Below, one piece after another: positions 31,118-38,882 of a stretch of DNA of 64,000 bases (position 1 is the stretch's first letter; each line of letters starts with the position of its first letter). The position numbers and the translations under genes are program-made. Below the pieces are notes generated by a model that saw only the letters and a list, made by a program, of their open reading frames with translations, did no database searches and was not told where the DNA came from. This stretch comes from CAYWVR01 sp964461715 (GTDB lineage: Bacteria > Planctomycetota > Phycisphaerae > FEN-1346): positions 62,001 through 126,000 of the forward strand of contig CAYWVR010000003.1 of NCBI GenBank assembly GCA_964461715.1, written 5' to 3'.

Positions 31118-32725
31118 GTGCGCACGAGGACCCTGACAATCCTGGCCCTGGTCCTTCTGGCAAGCACCGCCGGCGCGGCCGTGTTCCAGTACCGCGTGGG
31201 CGTCGAGACCCCCAAGGGCAAGCAGGACGCGTTCCTCTGGATCCCGCCCGAGGCGCCGCAGGTGCGCGGCGTGGTGATGGGCGGCATGACACTGATGGAG
31301 CGCGAGATGGCTCGCGACCCGGTCATCCGCGAGGCGTGCGCAGCCGAGGGCCTGGCGATCGTGTTCACCAAGTGCGGCCTGCGGGCGATCGACGTGCCGG
31401 CGCTGCTCCAGCGGTTCGCCGAGGTCTCCGGCTACGCCGAGCTGCCACAGGCCCCGCTCTTTTTCGTCGGGCACTCGGCGGGCGGGCCCCAGGCCAAGGA
31501 GCGGGCGATCCGCTTCGCCGATCGGTGCTTCGGCCTCCTCCAGTACCGGGGCGGCGTGCCCGGGGGCGACGAGGCCGTCCCGCCCGGCGTGCCGACACTT
31601 ATGATGGTCGGCCAGTTCGACGAGTTCGGCGGCCTGATGCGTGACGAGAACGGACGCGAGGGACCGTGGGAGCGGGCCCGCGACGCCCTCGTGGCGTACC
31701 GGGGCACAGACCCGGCGCCGCTTGCGAGCCTCGTCGTCGAGCCGGGGGCCGGGCACTTCGCGTGGTCGAAGCGCAACGCCGAGTACCTCGCGCTCTACCT
31801 CCGCAAGGCCGCCCGGGCCCGCATCCCCGGCGAGGCCCGCGATTCCGCCGAGCCGGTCGCGTGCACGGCGGTCGACCCGGCCGGTGGGTGGCTGACGGGC
31901 GTCGCGATCACCGAGCCCGACGCCGGCGGTCGGCCCACCCCGGCGGACCGCCATGAGGGAGACGCGGCCCGCACCTCGTGGCACTTCGACAAGGAACTGG
32001 CCGAGGCCACGGTCGCGTACCACGCGGGCGGCTTCGGCAAGAGGGACCAGTTCATCAAGTGGACCGACCCATGCTGGGTCGACGCCGGGGCCCGATACTT
32101 CTTCACGAAGATCACGTGGGTCGACGACGGGCAGACCTTCGAGGTCCATCCCTCGTACCGCGACACGTATCCCACGCCGCACAAGAGCGGCGGGCCGCGC
32201 TGGCTGGAGGCCGGGAAGCCTTGCGGCCACTCCTCGGCCCCGATCCGCGTCAAGGGCGTGAGCGGCCCCGTCGCCGCGGTCGGCCCCGCGCGGCTCCGCA
32301 TCCGCTACGACAACCTGACGCCCGCCGACGAGCGCTCCCGCGCCACCTTCATGGCGTTCAGCGAGGGCGACCACGAGTATCGCCACACCGAGCACGTCGG
32401 GATGCTGCCGCGCGGCTTCAAGGGCATCACGAAGGGAACCGAGCAGACGCTCTCGTTCCCGGCGCCTGGCAATCTCAGGGCCGGCGGCCCGCCCCTCAAG
32501 CTCACGGCTGCGAGCAGCGCCGGCCTCCCCGTCGAGTACTACGTCGCGTACGGTCCGGCGATCGTCAAGGACGGGGCCCTTCACGTCGCCGAGCTTCCCG
32601 CCCGCGCGACGCGGCCCGTCGAGGTCAAGGTCGTCGCCTGCCAGTTCGGGCGCGGCACGGAGCCGCCGGTCAAGACGGCGGTACCCGTGGCACACGTGAT
32701 CCAGGTCGTGAAGGCCGCGGAGTAA
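31118..32725 (+). CDS. Secreted alpha/beta-hydrolase-like protein
   Basis: A 535-residue exported protein. The GTG start is supported by GAGGAG 7 bases upstream; an ATG 18 bases earlier is the alternative. After the signal peptide (about 1-20) there is an alpha/beta-hydrolase fold with nucleophile elbow GHSAGG (about residue 117), PTLMMVGQFDEFGG near the acid position and EPGAGHFAWS with a likely catalytic His. The C-terminal 250 residues are beta-rich (FIKWTDPCWVDAGARYFFTKITWVDDG) and not recognised. Planctomycetes encode many similar two-part hydrolases. Substrate unknown. Confidence 0.72.
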   Translation: MRTRTLTILALVLLASTAGAAVFQYRVGVETPKGKQDAFLWIPPEAPQVRGVVMGGMTLMEREMARDPVIREACAAEGLAIVFTKCGLRAIDVPALLQRFAEVSGYAELPQAPLFFVGHSAGGPQAKERAIRFADRCFGLLQYRGGVPGGDEAVPPGVPTLMMVGQFDEFGGLMRDENGREGPWERARDALVAYRGTDPAPLASLVVEPGAGHFAWSKRNAEYLALYLRKAARARIPGEARDSAEPVACTAVDPAGGWLTGVAITEPDAGGRPTPADRHEGDAARTSWHFDKELAEATVAYHAGGFGKRDQFIKWTDPCWVDAGARYFFTKITWVDDGQTFEVHPSYRDTYPTPHKSGGPRWLEAGKPCGHSSAPIRVKGVSGPVAAVGPARLRIRYDNLTPADERSRATFMAFSEGDHEYRHTEHVGMLPRGFKGITKGTEQTLSFPAPGNLRAGGPPLKLTAASSAGLPVEYYVAYGPAIVKDGALHVAELPARATRPVEVKVVACQFGRGTEPPVKTAVPVAHVIQVVKAAE

Positions 32726-32752
32726 GGAGCCGGTCGCGGCGCGGCGACGGGG

Positions 32753-33324
32753 TTACCGGTCGCCGATGGGCTTGGCCGCGGCCACGTAGTAGAGCGGGTC
32801 GGCCGGGCTGGAGACGTCGTCGGCCACAGGATATCCGTGCAGGGCGGGTTGGGTCTCCCAGGGAAAGAGCGTCAGCTCGAAGGCCGCGCCGATCTCGACC
32901 GCCGCCGTCGGGAGCATCTCGGCGTCCTTCATGGTTTGAGCGATGGCGAAGACACGTCCCGTGCCCGGGTCGCCGTCGAGGCACGCCTCAACCTCGTACT
33001 CCGTACAGACGAACGCGTCGCGGTAGGGGGCGATGTCGGCCGGCTGCAGCGGCGCGCTCGTCCGCCGCACCCGGGCCACGACCCGGATCGGCGGGGCCTC
33101 CTCGGGCGTCTCGCCCTCGGGCGGCGGCCCGGGCGTGCAAACGCCGCCGCCTCGTCCGCGACCACGCGCTTCTCGCACAGGCCCACCCGCGCCGTCTGGC
33201 CCAGCTTCAGCGTCAGGTTCCCGGCCCCGCCGAGACGGATGCGACATCCGCGCGCAGCCTCGGCCTCGCCGACCTTCTGCCGACGCACGACGCGCCCGTG
33301 CTTGCGGATGACGATGTCGGGCAC
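32753..33324 (-). pseudogene. Frameshifted, 5'-truncated gene remnant (possible SGNH/AlgX-type C-terminal part)
   Basis: Two minus-strand reading frames join into one sensible protein. The first reads PDIVIRKHGRVVRRQKVG through LCEKRVVADEAAAFARPG. The second, in another frame from about 33140 on, reads PPPEGETPEEAPPIRVVARVRR through LTLFPWETQPALHGYPVADDV to the stop. A single-base indel at about 33125-33145 would restore the frame. No proper start codon or signal peptide exists, and a stop lies just upstream, so the 5' end is also missing. The C-terminal half recalls a small domain following SGNH domains in AlgX/AlgJ-like acetylation proteins; that resemblance is from memory and uncertain. 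Confidence 0.55.
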
Positions 33325-33468
33325 CGCGCTGCCCGCCTTGTCGTGCCGTGGGCCTCACCCGCTGGACGTGACCCCCGAGGCCCGCTGCCTTTGTAACCCC
33401 GTCGGAGGCGCGAGGGTTCCGCCTCGATACGCCCCCCGTCACGTTCGACTGGGAAGCACGCTTTGCGT

Positions 33469-33497
33469 TTGACCGCGCCCGGCGCCCGTGACAGAAT
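33469..33497 (+). promoter_or_regulatory. Promoter of the HTH/GspE-like gene
   Basis: TTGACC (33469-33474) and CAGAAT (33492-33497) are 17 bases apart; start near 33504, about 22 bases before the ATG. The preceding bases from 33325 hold no recognisable gene. Confidence 0.55.
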
Positions 33498-33525
33498 AAA
33501 GTGGGACGGCGGATGGACGTAAGGG

Positions 33526-34899
33526 ATGGCGATGGCGGAGCGACTCTACAGCGCGACCCAGGTGGCGGATCTCGTGGGGGCGACCCCCGAGATGGTCCAA
33601 GGCTGGATCGCGAGCGGATGGATTCGGACCGAGTCGCTGCCGGGCGGCCTGCTGCGCGTCTCGGAGCGGGGTCTCGTCCGGTTCCTCCGTGACCGCGGGG
33701 TCGACTTGGCGGCGGTCCTGGACGCGGCCAGCCGCCCTGCCCCTTCCGAGGATGTCTCCGCTGAAGCGCCCCCGCCCTCGCGTGCGTCAAACGCCGGCCC
33801 GGACGCGGCGGCCGCGGCCGCCAAGCTCGCCGACGCCATTCTCCGCGATGCCGCCGGCCGGCGGGCCGACGCGGTGCACCTGGAACCGAGGGACCAAGGC
33901 CTCGCCCTGGTCCTGGACATCGACGGCGCCCGGTACGAGAAACCGCGCTTCATGCACCGCCTGCCCGGGCCGCTCACCTCCGCCCTGCCCGCCCACTTCG
34001 CGAGCCAGGCGCACTCCGTCATCGAGGCGGCGGGGCGCCGGTGGCAGGTGAGGGCCGGGCCGGAGCAGCACCGGGTGAGCGTGCACGAGGTCCCGCCGAG
34101 GCGGTCTCTCGAAGCGCTCGGCTTCGGCGCGCCGACGGCCGCCGCGCTCGCGGAGATCGCCGCCGCGCCGGACGGCCTCGTGCTCGTCGTCGGAGCGCCC
34201 GGAAGCGGCCGCACGACGACGCTCCGGGCGCTGTCCGCCCTCGCCACCGCCGACGGACGCCGCGCCCTGGCCTTGGCCGAGGGGCCGACGTTCGAGGTCG
34301 ACGGCCTGCCTCGTCTCCCGCCCGACGCGACGGGCGTGGGCACGGCGATGCAGCGCCCCGAGGGAGTCCTCATCATCGATCCGGTCGCCGACGGGCCGAC
34401 GGCGGCGATCGCCGTGCGCGCGGTCGCGATGGGTCGGCTGGTCCTCGCCTCGACCGAGACGCCGGCCCTGGAGCCCGACGCGGGTCTCCTGGCCGGGCCG
34501 CCCGTTGACGCAGCAGCCCTGGCCACGGCCCTGCATGCTACGCTCGTCCAGCGGCTTGTGCGGACGGTCTGCCCCGAGTGTCGCACCCCGGCGGCGCCCG
34601 ACGCGGACGCCCTCCGGGCCCTGGGCGTGGGCGGGAACGGCTCGCGGCGGAACACGGCGCGCGGCCGCGGGTGCGCGGCATGCCGGAAGACGGGCTACCG
34701 AGGACGGACGGCTCTCGTCTCAGGGCTTCAGGTGACTGACGCGGTCGTCCACACGGTGACCGGCGACGCCGGCGACGCGGACATCCTCTGGCCCGCGCGC
34801 TCGCTCGGGGCCGCCTCACTCGTCGACGCCGGCCGCCGCCTCGTGCTCTCGGGCGTCACGACGGCCGAGGAGGTGGTGAGGGTCCTGGAGTTGGCGTAG
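33526..34899 (+). CDS. Helix-turn-helix domain fused to a degenerate GspE/PilB-type ATPase
   Basis: A 457-residue fusion. Residues 5-62 form a MerR/excisionase-like helix-turn-helix (YSATQVADLVGATPEMVQGWIASGWI). Residues about 95-455 follow the GspE/PilB secretion ATPase plan: ADAVHLEPRDQGLALVLDIDG, the nucleotide loop GAPGSGRTTTLR (223-234), IIDPVADGPTAAIAVRAVAMGRLVLAS, VQRLVRTVCPECR and a second CxxC (349/352, 383/386), which should bind zinc. The Walker A lysine is replaced by R229, and the usual GEIRD glutamate is missing (IDPVAD). ATP hydrolysis is therefore doubtful. It converges on the flagellar/glycosylation run with 4 bases between stops. Possibly a regulator derived from a type IV pilus or type II secretion ATPase. 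Confidence 0.75.
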   Translation: MAMAERLYSATQVADLVGATPEMVQGWIASGWIRTESLPGGLLRVSERGLVRFLRDRGVDLAAVLDAASRPAPSEDVSAEAPPPSRASNAGPDAAAAAAKLADAILRDAAGRRADAVHLEPRDQGLALVLDIDGARYEKPRFMHRLPGPLTSALPAHFASQAHSVIEAAGRRWQVRAGPEQHRVSVHEVPPRRSLEALGFGAPTAAALAEIAAAPDGLVLVVGAPGSGRTTTLRALSALATADGRRALALAEGPTFEVDGLPRLPPDATGVGTAMQRPEGVLIIDPVADGPTAAIAVRAVAMGRLVLASTETPALEPDAGLLAGPPVDAAALATALHATLVQRLVRTVCPECRTPAAPDADALRALGVGGNGSRRNTARGRGCAACRKTGYRGRTALVSGLQVTDAVVHTVTGDAGDADILWPARSLGAASLVDAGRRLVLSGVTTAEEVVRVLELA

Positions 34900-34903
34900 A
34901 GCC

Positions 34904-35209
34904 TCAGGAAAGGCGCCGGTAGGCGTCGAGCGCCCTCCGGCCCGTGGGCACGCGGCCGCGCGCGCGGCGGGTCTCGTCGAGCTGCTGGGCCAGCGCCAGG
35001 CGGAGCGCATCATGCAACTCCCCCACGCGACGCCGCAGGGCCGGGTCGCCGCCCGGGGCGCGGCCGGCCTCGGCGATCAGGGCATCGACCCGGGCCGCCC
35101 CCGCCCGCACCGCCTCGGTATCGCCTTGCCGCGCGGCATCGAGCTGCGCTTCGAGCGCACAGGCCAGGCGATGCAGGGCGTCATCCGGAGTGTGGGCAGC
35201 GTCGATCAT
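34904..35209 (-). CDS. Small helical protein at the end of the flagellar run
   Basis: A 101-residue, almost wholly helical protein (ALHRLACALEAQLDAARQGD, LRRRVGELHDALRLALAQQLDETRRARG) with no signal peptide. Its size, coiled-coil character and YRR-type C-terminus recall FliT/FlgN-like flagellar export chaperones, but no specific motif confirms this. The ATG overlaps the stop of the TPR gene by 4 bases. It is the last gene of the long minus-strand run. Confidence 0.55.
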   Translation of the reverse strand: MIDAAHTPDDALHRLACALEAQLDAARQGDTEAVRAGAARVDALIAEAGRAPGGDPALRRRVGELHDALRLALAQQLDETRRARGRVPTGRRALDAYRRLS

Positions 35210-35841
35210 GGCGCGGCGACCCCCGCCGTGGCCGTCTCGCGCCGGCGGCGGACGTCTTCGAGGAGCCGGGCGGCGTCGGCGTGGTCGGGCTCGAGGGCGA
35301 GGATCGTCTCGAGGGCCTCGATCGCCTCGTCGGCGCGCCCGTCGCGGGCCTCCAGCGTCGCCAGGCAATACAGGACCGACGTGTCGCCCGGGTGCCGCGC
35401 AAGGTACACCCGCAGGTAGTGGACGACCTTGGCGAAGGAGCCCATCTCGCAGGCGGTCTGGAAGAGGCCGAGGAGGGCGACGAGGTTGTCGGGCTGCTTC
35501 TCGAGGCTGGCCATGTAGAGGTCGAAGGCCTCGGCGGGCCGGCCCCGCTGCTGGGCGACCATGGCCAGGCCGCCGAGCGCCTCAGAGGCCGCGGGGTCGA
35601 TCTCCAGGGCCCGGCGGAACGCACACTCCGCCGCCCCCGGGACGCCCGCCTGAAGGGCCACGACCCCCAGCCCCACGTACGGCCCCGGCTTCTCGGGCGC
35701 GACCTCGGCGGCCTCCTCGTAGCACTCGCGGGCCCGGTCGTGGTGGCCAAGGGCGGCGTGGCAATCGCCGAGCTCCTTGAGGATCTCGTAATGCTGCTCG
35801 AGACCGGCCTCGACAACGAACGGTTCGGGGGTCAGTTGCAC
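35206..35841 (-). CDS. TPR-repeat protein
   Basis: A 211-residue tetratricopeptide-repeat protein with five repeats; for example ILKELGDCHAALGHHDRARECYEEAAEVAPEKP, GAAECAFRRALEIDP, AEAFDLYMASLEKQPDN and ADEAIEALETILALEPDHADA. No enzymatic domain. The GTG start overlaps the preceding glycosyltransferase gene by 10 bases, with AAGGA just upstream. TPR proteins are common partners of protein O-glycosyltransferases, which fits its place among the glycosyltransferases. Confidence 0.8.
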   Translation of the reverse strand: MQLTPEPFVVEAGLEQHYEILKELGDCHAALGHHDRARECYEEAAEVAPEKPGPYVGLGVVALQAGVPGAAECAFRRALEIDPAASEALGGLAMVAQQRGRPAEAFDLYMASLEKQPDNLVALLGLFQTACEMGSFAKVVHYLRVYLARHPGDTSVLYCLATLEARDGRADEAIEALETILALEPDHADAARLLEDVRRRRETATAGVAAP

Positions 35842-37388
35842 GGGTCGTCCTTGCCTTTCATGAGGGCGCGGGCCTGTTCCAGGAGGGCCACGGCCCGGTC
35901 GGTGCGTTCGGCGCGATGGTGAAGCCGGGCCTCGACGAACAGCGTCTCGGGCGTCGGGCGCGCGGCGTTCAGCGGCGCGACCAGCGCCAGGGCCTCGTCG
36001 TCGCGGCTCCCATCGCGCGCCAGGGCGGCGGCGGCCCTGGCGTTCATCCACAGGTCATTGCCGTGGTGGGTCGCCAGGTCGCGGTACGCCCGGGCGGCGC
36101 GGACCCAGCTCCCCTCGGCCTCGAGCTTCTCGGCCTCGCCCAAGCCGCGGTCGAGGGCCAGGGCCCGCTCGTCGGGTCGCGGCGGGCGGATCGCGACGCC
36201 CTTCTGCCGGAGGGCCTGGACCAGCGACCGCGTCCCCCGCCCTTCCAGCACGCGGATCAGGCGCTCGCGGGCCAGGACCAGGCCCGGATGCGCGTCGGCG
36301 TGGCCCTCGATGGTGATAGCGGCTCGCGGATCGGCGAGGGCGGCGTGGAGGGCGTCCTCGACCCAGAGGATCCCGGGCTCGGCGGCGGGCGGCACGAGGG
36401 CGACGTAGTCGGCGTCCGACCCGGCCAGGGCCGCTTCGATCCGCGCCTCCAGCGGCGCGTCGTCCGCGGTCGGGACAGCCTCGAAGTGCGGCAGCGAAAC
36501 GTTCAGTCGCCCGACCGCCGACCGCCCCGCCGGCAGCCGCACCCGGTACGGCATGAACGTCCACCCGTAGATGCCCCTCAGCATCTCGCCCACGCGCGCG
36601 TCGATCCGCTCCGGCAGGGGAACGATGAGCAGGTCCGGCATCGCCGGCCAAGGCTTGGGCGGGCGCGTGGTGAGGATGGCGAGGATCGTCTGGGCGTACT
36701 TCTGGCGATCGCGGCGGAGGCGGTCGCTGATGCGGTCGCTGTCTTCGGCGGGCACGTAGTACTCGCCCGTGATCTCGGGCACGTGCAGCAAGTCCGTGAA
36801 GAACGCCAGCCGCCGCGTCATGTCCCAGTCGACCAGGACCCCGAGCGCCTCGTTGTACAGCCCGGCATGCTCCATCAGGTTCCGCCGGTGCGCGAGCGAG
36901 ACGTGCAGGGCTAGGTTGAAGCAGCAGAGGTAGAAGCGGTCGAAGTCGCGGCTGACGGCGACGCGCTTCGCCAGGGGCAGGCGCGACCCGTCCGGCCCCG
37001 GCCGGTACCGAACCTTGTAGAGGTCCGTGTAGGCGGCCCCGCAGTCGGGGCAGGCCTCGAGGGCGTCGTGGAGCGATTGAAGATGGTGGGGGTACCACAG
37101 GTCGTCGTCGTCGAGATACGCGACGATCCGTCCGCGGGCCTCGGCGAGGGCCTCGTTGAGCGAGGCGGCCTTGCCGCGATTCTCGCGCCGCTCGATGAGG
37201 CGGAACCGCGCATCGCCGAGGGCCTCGACCAGGTCCCCCACCGGCTCGCCGCCGTCGTTGACGACGAGGGCCTCGAAGTCCTCGAACGTCTGGGCCGCCG
37301 CGCTCGCCAGCGCCTCCGCCAGCGTGTCGCGGCGGTTGAAGGTCGGCATCAGGATGCTGACGGTCGGCGCCATAGGTCGGTTATCCAT
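35832..37388 (-). CDS. GT2-family glycosyltransferase with C-terminal helical repeats
   Basis: A 518-residue protein. The GT-A domain (about 8-230) has VSILMPTFNRRDTLAEAL, the EALVVNDGG segment, and the DxD-type metal site YLDDDDLW (91-98). Later AGLYNEALGVLVDWDMTRRL is typical of GT2 enzymes that glycosylate proteins or surface glycans. The last 150 residues contain TPR-like helices (WVRAARAYRDLATHHGNDLW, TDRAVALLEQARALMKG). The start MDNRPM overlaps the upstream gene by 8 bases; MAPTVS five codons later is an alternative. It belongs to the glycosyltransferase cassette downstream of flgL. Confidence 0.87.
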   Translation of the reverse strand: MDNRPMAPTVSILMPTFNRRDTLAEALASAAAQTFEDFEALVVNDGGEPVGDLVEALGDARFRLIERRENRGKAASLNEALAEARGRIVAYLDDDDLWYPHHLQSLHDALEACPDCGAAYTDLYKVRYRPGPDGSRLPLAKRVAVSRDFDRFYLCCFNLALHVSLAHRRNLMEHAGLYNEALGVLVDWDMTRRLAFFTDLLHVPEITGEYYVPAEDSDRISDRLRRDRQKYAQTILAILTTRPPKPWPAMPDLLIVPLPERIDARVGEMLRGIYGWTFMPYRVRLPAGRSAVGRLNVSLPHFEAVPTADDAPLEARIEAALAGSDADYVALVPPAAEPGILWVEDALHAALADPRAAITIEGHADAHPGLVLARERLIRVLEGRGTRSLVQALRQKGVAIRPPRPDERALALDRGLGEAEKLEAEGSWVRAARAYRDLATHHGNDLWMNARAAAALARDGSRDDEALALVAPLNAARPTPETLFVEARLHHRAERTDRAVALLEQARALMKGKDDPCN

Positions 37389-38868
37389 CCGCCGAGGCGA
37401 CGCCGTCGAGGAAGGCGTCGACGTCGGCGGGGGCGGCGGCATGGAAGACCGCCGGCTTCTCGCACGGCGCCGCCTCCATCCGCGCAACGAGCGCCGCCAC
37501 ACGCGCGAGCTGACGCGCCCGCGGGTACTCGCGCTCGATGCAGGCGCGGCACGCGGCGGGGGCGTAGGGGCCGTAGAGGATGCGACGGCAGAACTCGGCG
37601 GGCGTCCGGTACAGGTACTGCTCCGGCAGCATCGCCTTCGCCCCCGGGAAGACGTGCACCACCGGCACCACGCCGCGCGCCATCGCCTCCAGCACACCCA
37701 CTGGGTGGCCCTCCGACGTGCTCGCGGAGACGAGGTAATGCTTGTCGGCGAGCCACGCGGCGACGTCGCTCTGCCATCCGTCGAACCGCACCGCGCCGGC
37801 GAGCCCCAACTCGGCGACGAGCATCTCGACGTACTGCCTCAGCGACCCGTCGTCCTGATACTCGCCCGCGAAGAAGAGGCGGTACTCCGGGTCGGCGTCG
37901 AGAAGCCGCCGGAAGCACTGGAGCAGCAGGCCAGGGTTCTTCCGGGCTTTCAGGTACCCCACGGCCGCCAGGTTCTTGCCGCGCCGCCTGGCGCGGAAAC
38001 GGAACCGCTCCAGGTCGACGCCGTTCGGGATGGGCTCGACGTGCGTGCGGGATGCCAAGTCCGGCACCTTCGTCTCGAGAGCCTCGAGGATCGCAGGATT
38101 GCCAACCGTGACGAGAGCGTCGATCTGGTCCCAGTCGACCCTCTCGGGCCACGGCGTGAACGCCTCGAAGCGGTGGAGGCGGACGATGGTGCGACAGGTC
38201 TTCGGAAGGTGCGAGGCGAGGACGGCCTGGTTCGTACACCATTCGAGCCACGCGATGTCGCACCAGCGGAGAAGCTCGGCCGTCTCCTCGTCGCTCTGGC
38301 CGCGGGCGAGGCGCGTCTCGTAGCGGACGCCGACGTACTCGACAATGTCCTTGAGGAACTTCGTGTCGCCGAACTCGGCGAGGAATGCGACCTTGGGCCG
38401 CTTGCTGCGGACGACCTCGTAGGCGGGCAGGAGGGCGTCCTTCATCGCGGGCTGGGCCCGGATTGCCCCGATCAGCGTCTCGACGGCCCCGGCCGCGTCG
38501 CCCGCGTCGATCTGGGCGCCGGCGGTGCGGCTCACGAGGTCCGGCGACAGGAGCCCGGCCTCCTGCATCGGGCCAAACAGGGCCGCCGCCTCCGCGGGCC
38601 GCCGGGCCGCCAGCCACACCTCCGCCAGGTTCCAGAGGGCCTGGCCGCGCTCGTCGCCGAGATGGTCGGCAGCGCGGCGAAGGAGATCGGCGGCCTCGTC
38701 AAGGCGGCCCTGGGCGTAGCAGAGGGCCCCGAGATCGTTGAGCGCCCGGCCGTGGTCCGGCTCGGCGGCGAGCAGCGCTTCGTACGCCGCCCGCGCCTCC
38801 TTGTGCTTGCCGGCCTCGGCCAGGGCCGCGCACCGGTCGTAGGTGGGCGGGTCCGTCTCGGAATGCAT
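37381..38868 (-). CDS. GT4-like glycosyltransferase with N-terminal TPR repeats
   Basis: A 495-residue protein. TPR repeats occupy about residues 5-140 (EARAAYEALLAAEPDHGRALNDLGALCYAQGRLDEAADLLRRAAD). The GT-B part follows: VAFLAEFGDTKFLKDIV, CDIAWLEWCTNQAVLAS, RTIVRLHRFEAF, IPNGVDLERF, AAVGYLKARKNPGLLLQCF and STSEGHPVGVLEAMARGVVPVVH (donor-binding E). AAGGAG lies 9 bases before the ATG. A TPR-GT-B arrangement is known among cytoplasmic protein glycosyltransferases, which supports flagellin as a possible target, although no flagellin gene is in the window. Confidence 0.85.
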   Translation of the reverse strand: MHSETDPPTYDRCAALAEAGKHKEARAAYEALLAAEPDHGRALNDLGALCYAQGRLDEAADLLRRAADHLGDERGQALWNLAEVWLAARRPAEAAALFGPMQEAGLLSPDLVSRTAGAQIDAGDAAGAVETLIGAIRAQPAMKDALLPAYEVVRSKRPKVAFLAEFGDTKFLKDIVEYVGVRYETRLARGQSDEETAELLRWCDIAWLEWCTNQAVLASHLPKTCRTIVRLHRFEAFTPWPERVDWDQIDALVTVGNPAILEALETKVPDLASRTHVEPIPNGVDLERFRFRARRRGKNLAAVGYLKARKNPGLLLQCFRRLLDADPEYRLFFAGEYQDDGSLRQYVEMLVAELGLAGAVRFDGWQSDVAAWLADKHYLVSASTSEGHPVGVLEAMARGVVPVVHVFPGAKAMLPEQYLYRTPAEFCRRILYGPYAPAACRACIEREYPRARQLARVAALVARMEAAPCEKPAVFHAAAPADVDAFLDGVASADG

Positions 38869-38882
38869 CACGACCGTCTCCT

